Positions 57,260 to 64,000 of a DNA stretch of 64,000 nucleotides are shown piece by piece. The notes beneath the pieces were generated by a model. The model had not been told where the DNA came from. It saw only the letters and a program-made list of their open reading frames with translations, and did no database searches. Made by a program: the position numbers and the translations under genes. The DNA is from Welwitschia mirabilis (taxonomy: Eukaryota > Gnetophyta > Gnetopsida > Welwitschiales): contig JBOZIK010000001.1 in the NCBI GenBank assembly GCA_051453625.1, positions 147,171,960-147,235,959 on the forward strand, in the 5' to 3' direction. Every line of letters starts with the position of its first letter. The first letter of the stretch is position 1.

Positions 57260-58966
57260 TGTTGATAAATGTAGTTTTAATGATTCCACTTATCAAATAT
57301 CTTTTGTTATTATGTAGATAGTTCATTAAAAATAAAATCATATCATGATAAGCATAATTCAATGTTAGAACTCTAAAGATAATATATCATGAAAAGCTTA
57401 TAATTGGAAATACAAAATTAGTTATTTAAATATATCTATAGAATGGAAGATATCTATGCTGAAGATATCTAGTCCTTTAAGATGTCTATAGATTAAAGAC
57501 ATCTCTTATGTACCACCCTTCAAGTCACAAGTTAAAGATAACTAACTTCTTAAAGATTACTATGTTAAAAGTTGGATCTGACATTAATGAAGGACATATA
57601 TATGTTTGAATATGTCTATATTAAACTAAAATAGGTAATAGAGGTATTTTGCACTTTTATTAATATTTTATATTTTAGGTAAGTTATCAACTTTTCCATT
57701 GCAGATTCATGGTCATGAAGGATTAAAGATTATATAGAGAAAGTTTCATTAATTTTTGGCCAAGTTAACTAAAGACATCACTAGTTTAAGATGTTTAATT
57801 ATTAGTAGACATCTATAATTTTAAAGACATCTTGCATCAAAGTTCACATCAATTAAAAAATGAATATGCACACCTAATGCCTAGATGCTCTTATTTATTA
57901 CATGATAGTTATAAAGTTTCTATTCAAGATTAAACAATTAGTTTTTATTAGATTGTATAAAAGTAACATGACAAAATAAATGAAAATAGTTCTTTGAAGA
58001 AACATAACAATCATACTTTTAAGGAATATAATAATCATACTTTCAAGGAATACAATGATTACACTTCCAAGAAACATAACAATTAAATCAAATACATAAC
58101 AAAAAATGCATAAGTAATTAAAAATTTTTATGTAGTATCAAATCTATCATTTATAAAGAATCTTTAGTGTTTACATCTTCCATTCTTGGTTCCTACATTA
58201 TTACATCATTTTTAAGCACTCATAATGATGAAGACAATAAGAAACTTAAGAACTTCTTCAAGGCTACATCATTTAAGCCTATTGTTGTATTGTATCTATT
58301 AGTTCTTACATTATTGGAATACCTCATTCCTAAATATTATTATAAAGTTCTTTATTGTATTATCAAACTCATTGTAAGATAACCCTTATACAGGTATGCA
58401 TTGAGGTTGTACATATAAGCACTTACATTGTTGTAAATTTTATGGTAAGGGAAAACCACTCTTTTCCTGAGGAAAAGAGAGTGCTATATTATGATGAGAT
58501 GATAATTGTTTTAAGGTTAGTGGTGAGATAAAATCATTATTTCTCTAAGGAAGAGTGTTGATTTGCAAGGAGATTATCATATTGTTATAAGATTAATGGT
58601 GATCCAAAACCACTATTTCCTTGAGGGGAAGAGATTGATACCTTGTAAGGAGACTCCCACATTATTGTAAGGTTAGTGATGAGCCAAAACCATTATTTCA
58701 TTTAGGGGAATAGAGTACTACCTTATGAGAAGACTTTTATATTATCATAGGATTGGTGGTATACTAGAAAACCACTATTTCTTATAGGTTAAGAACATTT
58801 ATAAATGTGAGAGAAAGCTATGCTTTATGTATGGACATACCTAAGTTGGGAAACCATATTATTTTGGTAAAGTGTTTATTTTAATGTGCTTTTTAATTTT
58901 GTTATTGGTGAAATTTTTATTTGATAGAACTCATTCACCCCCACCCTCTAAGTTCAATTATTCTTA
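57260..58966 (+). repeat. 3' LTR of copia C (1707 bp)
   Basis: Pairs with 49872-51580; nearly equal length and matching substructure, including the 78-base array at about 58452-58790. Confidence 0.92.
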
Positions 58967-59460
58967 ATATACCTAAGATAATAGAAATTATGATAAAAGG
59001 TTTTCTCCATCTCCAAAACTATAAAATTTCCTAATGAAGTAGCAATTTTCTACTTAGAAAATCACATATTTGACCATTCTCTTTAGGGATTTAAAAATAT
59101 TTATTTACTATTTAAAATTAGAGGATTATATCCTTAAAGTTATCTAGCTAAGATTCTTTAGATAGAGTAAGGTAAAATATTGATACTAGCTTCTATTGAT
59201 ACTAGATTTTAAATCTAGAAAATCTTACTTGAAGTGTGTATTTCTAATTGTAATAGATATGGTTAGGAATATTAATTCTTTGTATTTTAGAAAATTTTAA
59301 TTTTAAATGAAAGCATTAGTTTATTAGGTAAGGATGAATTTACACTTTACATTTATTCTCATCTTAATACTACATAGGTTTTTGATGAATTTGGTATATG
59401 ATTGTACTTAACAAATATTGCTTCTTAGTTAATTAGCCTTTTCTAAGTTATTGAGAAAAA
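58967..59460 (-). pseudogene. gag end and aspartic protease of gypsy G2 (continuation beyond copia C)
   Basis: On the minus strand, INIPNHIYY-like and YLLQLEIHTSSKIF text near 59290-59230 corresponds to the pre-protease segment. EASINILPYSI near 59195 is the retropepsin core (LGASINLMPYS). RMVKYVIF*VENCYFIRKF near 59090-59040 (family RGIVEDVLVKVDKF.FPxDF) and, after a 1-base shift, IVLEME then FIIISIILGI (family VLDMEED..PIILGRPFL) run to 58967. This is the part missing from G2 at 49740, so copia C inserted between protease and RT. Confidence 0.75.
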
Positions 59461-60089
59461 GGTAAGAATTTTTAATAAGTTGCAGCATCTGATTTTACCT
59501 TATGCTTATTTTCTACTTCTTCCTTAATTTTAGATTTACTTTTTAGAACTTATTATTCATGTTGTTTCTTTGATACCTCTTTGTTTATTTTTTTTAATCA
59601 CTGATCAAATAGATAACCTTAGTTTATTTTATCTATGTATTGTTCATCAATTTACAACTCTTAAGATTTGGCTCAATTCTAGTAGAAATCTTATCCTTTT
59701 TCATGTTGGTTAACTAATGCAAGGATGTATGTAGTATTTTGGCTTAATGAAAACATAATATGTTTCAAATTTAATAATGTTGAAAAGGTTTATTGATTAA
59801 AATGGAGTTTTATGGTATTGGTATATTGCTAGACATTCACAAATGTTTTAAATGTATCTTTAAGAAGATGAAAATTGAGGGATGATTTAGGTTTTTAGAT
59901 TGATTAATTAATCTGTAGTTAGGATTATCTTACTTTATAAGAAATTAGGAGAGTTTTTTATCCATGATTTTAGGTAGTAGAATAAGGATTATTTACTTAT
60001 TGGTTTTACTATTATTATTCCATATCATTTAATTGCTCTTTTACTAGGTCTTGAAATATAGGTATAGATGGGTATTTTAAGGTTTCATG
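59461..60089. other. unassigned, probably decayed gag of gypsy G2
   Basis: Stop-dense AT-rich sequence between the G2 protease and copia D. By position it should be G2 gag, but no gag motif was recognised on either strand. Confidence 0.4.
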
Positions 60090-61261
60090 TGTTAAGTTAT
60101 TATTTATGAATTAATGTCAACTTAATATTTTCTATGTAGTATATCATGTTGTATCTTGTGTAGAAAATATTAATCATTATAGATTAGTCGATGAAATAAT
60201 TTATCATATTTTGATTCTAAAACTTGTGCATCTATTACTTCTTAGCTAATTCTCAAGGGGTCGACTAGATACCTGAGGGGTCGACTGGACCTATGTACCT
60301 AAGAATCAATACTTCATAGCCAATAGTCAAAGGGTTGACTAGATTCTTAAGGGATTAACTAGACTTCAAGTAGAATTTACCTTTTGTTAGCAATGGGTTG
60401 ACTGGACTTTTAAGGGGTTAACTAGACCTGGAGTAGAAAAATGTATTGGATTTTTTTCTTGACCAAGGGAATAACTAGATAAATATATAGACAACTATAT
60501 GGATGGTCAACTGGATCCTGAGGACTTAACTAGACATGAAGCCATAAGAAATAGTGATTAACTAGAAGAACCTAAGGACAATCGATTTAAGTAATAACAC
60601 TAGATGAGGTTAACCAGACTTTTGAGGGGTCGTTCAGTCATAACAAAAATGGAATTTTTCTAACCATTATATGTCAATTTTTATGTCTATTGGAAGGTCT
60701 TTTTACTTATAAAAATCCTAAAAGTCTTCTACTAAATTTTTCCCAAGAGTTAAAATCATTGTATAACTTTTGAATCTTTTAGAAATAATTCATTATACTT
60801 ATTTGGCATCTTATACCTGACAAAAGACAAACTAATTACTATTGTTATCATTACATATTTAGTCAAGTCTATTGCACTCTATAGTTTTGGATTGCACCAT
60901 CTTCTGAAAAAGTGCATGAGTACTATTCTTAAACCAAATATCAAGTGAAACCTATGCATTTAGGAAAATCAATATCACTAATTTTGTTTCTTACATAAGG
61001 TTGAGACTAAGCCTTAGAAAATTCCATCTATAAAGGTTACAAGTGAACTTAGAATATCTAGAAAGAGATTAACAAAGATCTGAATCTGGTTTGGATAGGA
61101 GCTGATCATCAAGAGTGGAATAGGAGGTTTTCCAAACCACTATAAATATTGTGTGCTTCTTATTAGTGTTTTTGTGCTTTCTATTCTTTAGTTTTTTAGA
61201 ATAGATTTTGTTTACGTTTCCTCCTTTCCCTCCCCCAAAATCCAGGGTTATTGATTTTACA
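60090..61261 (+). repeat. 5' LTR of copia D (~1170 bp)
   Basis: Starts TGTTAAGTTATTATTTATG and ends GATTTTACA. It aligns with the A LTRs and carries the same GGGGTCGACTGGAC-type repeated units (60250-60640), here less decayed, with TCGAC still visible at several sites. Confidence 0.85.
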
Positions 61262-61263
61262 TT

Positions 61264-61275
61264 TAATATCAAATC
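61264..61275 (+). promoter_or_regulatory. primer binding site of copia D
   Basis: TTAATATCAAAT right after the LTR, a decayed initiator-Met tRNA site. Confidence 0.55.
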
Positions 61276-61354
61276 TTTATTAAGTCTATGTTAAGATCCT
61301 AATAGGTCTAGACTCTAAAATCTAAAAACAAGTAATCCTTCAGATTTTCCACTA

Positions 61355-62655
61355 CTCATCAATCCATGTTTGATGGGCTAAGCTATGTGTATTGGAAAAT
61401 CCATATGAGAGTCTTTCTTAGATTCCTAGATGAAAACATTAAAAAGGTTATTTGCAACAGATATACTATTCCTACTCTGACTAAAAATGATTCCCATGAT
61501 AATACCATTGTAGTTTCGAAAACCCAAGACCAATGAATACCCATTGATAGATCTAAAGCTATCATAGATGCCCATTATCTTAATGCTATTTTTTTTATAG
61601 TTTGTGTAGCTCAATTTAAACAAATTATAAATTATGAACATGGAAAGAAAGCATGGGATACTCTTGAAGTTACATATGAAGGGACATCCACTATCAAGCA
61701 GGCCAAATTCCAAATGCTCATTTCCAAATTTGAAGACATTCATATGGATGAAGAGGAGACTTTATAGGAATTCTTTATTAGACTTATTAATATTGTAAAT
61801 TCCATGATAAGTCACTTCAATAGAAGAATGTAAGAACATAAACATGATGCCACTTAAAAATTGTAAGGTAATTTACAGAGTTATGAATTGAAATTCTCTA
61901 AAGCTAAGAAGAAAGGTATTTCTTTAAAATGTATGCAGCAAAAGAATAGGTTAAAAACAAAAATCAAATGAAGATCTTCATAAAGATAAAGTCACTCTAC
62001 TAGCAAGAAGATTTAAGAAAGTTTTGCACAAAAAAATAAAAAATGTAAGTTAAGTAGAGGAACAAGAAGAGATTACTCAAAGTTTAAAAATGATTGAAAT
62101 AAAGAAAAAGAGATTAATGTTATATATTCAAGGGCTACGGAAACATTGCAAATGAGTGTCCAAACAATAAAAAAGAATCAAAAAATCAAAGACATCCTCA
62201 TTCATTGCTACATGTGATAATGTGGATGAGGATAATGATAATAGTTTAGGCCAAGATTTAGATGGATATTGAAGGCTCTGGCAATTATGCCTTCATTATG
62301 GAACATTCCTAGCACATCTAAACCTAATGATTTAGATATCATTGAAGAAGATCAGAATGATCTTAAAAACACTTATCAAGAACTATACATGAAGTGTTAA
62401 AAATTGGCAAAGCACATAAATGATCTAAACAAGAATGTGAAAATACTCACTAAAGAAAAGAATGAATTAGAAGCAAGATACAAGATGGCCAAATCTGAAA
62501 ATTTCAAACATTTACAAGAGGTAAATAACTTATCAATTTTTGTCAATAAAGTTCATAATGGTTCAATTAAATTAGAATAGATGCTTGAAATTTGAAAACT
62601 ATCTTATGATAAGTCAGGTGTTGGTTTCATCCCACAAAGATCACAACTTCAACAA
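61355..62655 (+). pseudogene. copia gag (element D)
   Basis: It opens at about 61365 with SMFDGLSYVYWKIHMRVFLR, the intact form of the family's gag start, then FKQIINYEHGKKAWD and KQAKFQMLISKFEDI near 61700. The zinc knuckle at 62118-62159 reads CYIFKGYGNIANEC: second Cys is Phe and His is Asn, so it cannot bind zinc. The coiled-coil tail is open and well preserved near 62350-62570 (KHINDLNKNVKILTKEKNEL, NNLSIFVNKVHNGSI), ending in KLSYDKSGVGFIPQR. It is about 0.7 kb longer than gag of A, which has lost its centre. Confidence 0.85.
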
Positions 62656-62755
62656 NNNNNNNNNNNNNNNNNNNNNNNNNNNNNNNNNNNNNNNNNNNNN
62701 NNNNNNNNNNNNNNNNNNNNNNNNNNNNNNNNNNNNNNNNNNNNNNNNNNNNNNN
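62656..62755. other. assembly gap, 100 N (probably no missing sequence)
   Basis: Both sides carry TTCAACAA; the text joins smoothly with element A (17620-17645) if the overlap is collapsed. Confidence 0.9.
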
Positions 62756-63722
62756 TTCAACAAAATTAGGTAACTTAGCAAAATAAGTTTATTTCTAAAG
62801 TTACATGTAATTTTTATGGTAAGTCAAGTCATTCAAAGCTATTTTCCATGCTAGAAAATTGATTTTATTTTCAAATTCAATTGGTACCTTTTTATTTAAA
62901 TTTGATCTAAGAGAAGGTGTAAAACATTAGTATACAAGGACTAACTGGGTGAAAGCTAACAATTTAAAAAGTATTTTGATTCAAACATATTTCAAGGTTT
63001 TAAATGGCACTAGCTGGTATCTAAAAATTGAATGCTCTCAACATATGATGGGATATAAGTCTAGATTCAAATAGTTAAATGACTTTAATAGAGGAGAATT
63101 TACTTTCAATGATAATGAAAGAGCCAAAATCAAAGGAATTAGAAGCATCAATGGAGTTAACTTATCTAAAATAAATGAAGTTTTATATGTCAATAGTTTA
63201 AAGCACAATTTTGTTAGTATTAGTCAAATCTATGAAAAAGGTTATAAGGTTGTTTTTGATAGTACTAAGTGTAAAGTTAGGCATGACAAAATAAATTATA
63301 TTATTCTAAAGACAAATAGAATAGATAATATCTATAGCATTAATCATATTTTTTATGCTTATTATTTTTCTCATGTTAATCAAGAAGAACTTTGGCATAA
63401 ATGTTTAGATCATGTAAATTATGATCATTTAAAAATTATTTTTATAAAATAAATTATTAAAGAAATTCCAAAAATAAATGTTGAAAAACATAGTCTTTAT
63501 GGTGCATGCCGAAAAGAAAAACAAATAAGAACATCACACAGAAGCAAAAACCCAAGTTTCCACAATCATGCCTTTAGAACTTATTCATATGAACTTGGTA
63601 GGATGCACTCAAATTCAAAGTTTAAAAGGTAAACACTATTTTATAGCCATGGTTGATGATTTCTTAAGATACACATGGGTTGAATTTCTTTCAAACAAAT
63701 ATGAAACATATGAACATTGGGT
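62756..63722 (+). pseudogene. copia protease to early integrase (element D)
   Basis: Second zinc knuckle decayed (CNFYGKSSHSKLFS near 62806). The protease site at 63012 reads SWYLKIECSQHMMG, so the catalytic DSG has become KIE. An open run to 63450 ends the protease (NEVLYVNSLKHNFVSISQIY) and contains LWHKCLDHVNYDHLK near 63390. YGACRKEKQ (Cys to Tyr) is near 63500. After a frame change, PLELIHMNLVGCTQIQSL and MVDDFLRYTWVEFLSN near 63650-63690 carry the first integrase Asp. The gene stops at 63722 where the next insertion begins. Confidence 0.88.
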
Positions 63723-64000
63723 TGTGCTATGATGTGAATTTATACAATCCTGAAGTCCTTTAGGTAAACTTGTATATCAAATAACTTGTAGAAAAATACA
63801 TACTTCCCAACAAAGGTACTAGGCTCAGAGTTAGAGAACTGATTTCCAAAGATGTTTTTATTCTTTTATCTTTTAATAACTGAAAGTAAATAATAAAGTA
63901 AATATAAGGAAATGTGAATGGATATAAAATGCAAATGGAAATGAAATAAATTCTATTGATTTCTAATTATTCTATCATAAGAACTATCTCTTTATAATTC
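63723..64000 (-). repeat. inverted LTR end of the E gypsy family (element H), running out of the window
   Basis: The reverse complement matches the end of the E 3' LTR (about 38340-38618): shared TTACTTTCAGTT, CTTTGGAAATCA, CTCTGAGCCTAGT, GTTTACCTAAAG. On the minus strand it ends ATAGCACA, an LTR CA end, exactly at the break in copia D. Confidence 0.85.

Larger units (their letters stand above)
49872..58966 (+). mobile_element. Ty1/copia retrotransposon C (Sirevirus-like), plus strand
   Basis: LTRs at 49872-51580 (1709 bp) and 57260-58966 (1707 bp), both beginning TGTT; ends CTCA and CTTA. PBS TGGTATCAAAG at 51583, gag to about 52700, protease/GAG-preintegrase remnants to about 53970, then the very end of RNase H at 54010: integrase, RT and most of RNase H are deleted. 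A 3.1-kb region follows before the PPT (AAAGGGGAGAC, 57249) and carries remnants of an extra ORF. Long LTRs, an iMet primer site and an ORF after pol suggest the Sirevirus group. No clear target duplication remains (GTCTA against ATATA). Confidence 0.87.
46900..60089 (-). mobile_element. Ty3/gypsy retrotransposon G2 (Athila/Tat-like), interrupted by copia C
   Basis: On the minus strand, gag end and protease lie at 59460-58967, then copia C (58966-49872) interrupts, then the linker and RT 49740-48800, RNase H about 48560-48000 and integrase about 47830-47300. Domain sequences are close in type to G1. Outer limits are uncertain: the 3' side fades into unassigned sequence and the 5' side runs into copia D at 60090. 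All parts carry stops and frame changes. Confidence 0.75.
60090..63722 (+). mobile_element. Ty1/copia retrotransposon D (A/F family), 5' part
   Basis: 5' LTR 60090-61261, PBS, full-length but broken gag, protease, GAG-preintegrase and the first integrase Asp. It is cut at 63723 by an inverted LTR of the E family. LTR and gag align with A and F. The remaining part lies outside the window. Confidence 0.88.

Overview
This window reads as repeat-filled heterochromatin of a flowering-plant nuclear genome. It is very AT-rich, CpG-poor, and stacked with old, stop-riddled plant LTR retrotransposons (Ty1/copia and Athila/Tat-like Ty3/gypsy), a CACTA DNA transposon and a LINE scrap. No intact host gene, tRNA, rRNA or CRISPR array was found. 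Almost all long open frames are chance ORFs or runs through assembly gaps, so the real coding content is pseudogenic. The species cannot be named from the sequence.

Layout. (1) 15-2604: copia element F on the minus strand (partial LTR, gag, protease start), ending at a scaffold gap. (2) 2705-14891: gypsy element G1 on the minus strand, with LTR, integrase, RNase H, RT, protease, gag, a decayed tRNA-Asp-type PBS and the other LTR. (3) 15639-43392: copia element A on the plus strand, with paired LTRs, a probable 5-bp target duplication and gag-pol. Its RT gene is split by (4) 19552-39697: a ~20-kb CACTA element B, with CACTACAAG termini, a TAA duplication and subterminal ATGCCTTAA-type repeats. 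(5) 29728-38618: LTR element E lies inside B with an exact TGCAT duplication. (6) About 47000-60089: gypsy G2 on the minus strand, split between protease and RT by (7) 49872-58966, copia element C with ~1.7-kb LTRs and a long region after pol. (8) 60090-63722: copia D, a relative of A and F, cut at its integrase by (9) 63723-64000, an inverted LTR end of the E family.

The most notable content is the cargo of element B. It carries fragments of at least three unrelated housekeeping genes, all in plus orientation and (for ValRS) with introns retained: a Notchless-like WD40 protein (about 20.0-20.5 kb), cytosolic-type valyl-tRNA synthetase (six exons, 24.9-27.4 kb) and plasma-membrane H+-ATPase (27.5-28.1 kb). 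There is also an unrecognised exon with a good splice donor (to 23221) and a LINE RT fragment (28.2-28.5 kb). No CACTA transposase was recognised, so B looks like a non-autonomous gene-capturing (Pack-type) CACTA.

Many inactivating stops replace Trp or Gln codons, as expected from decay of methylated cytosines. Several N gaps are flanked by duplicated sequence and are probably assembly artefacts. Domain calls come from reading translations by eye, without database searches.
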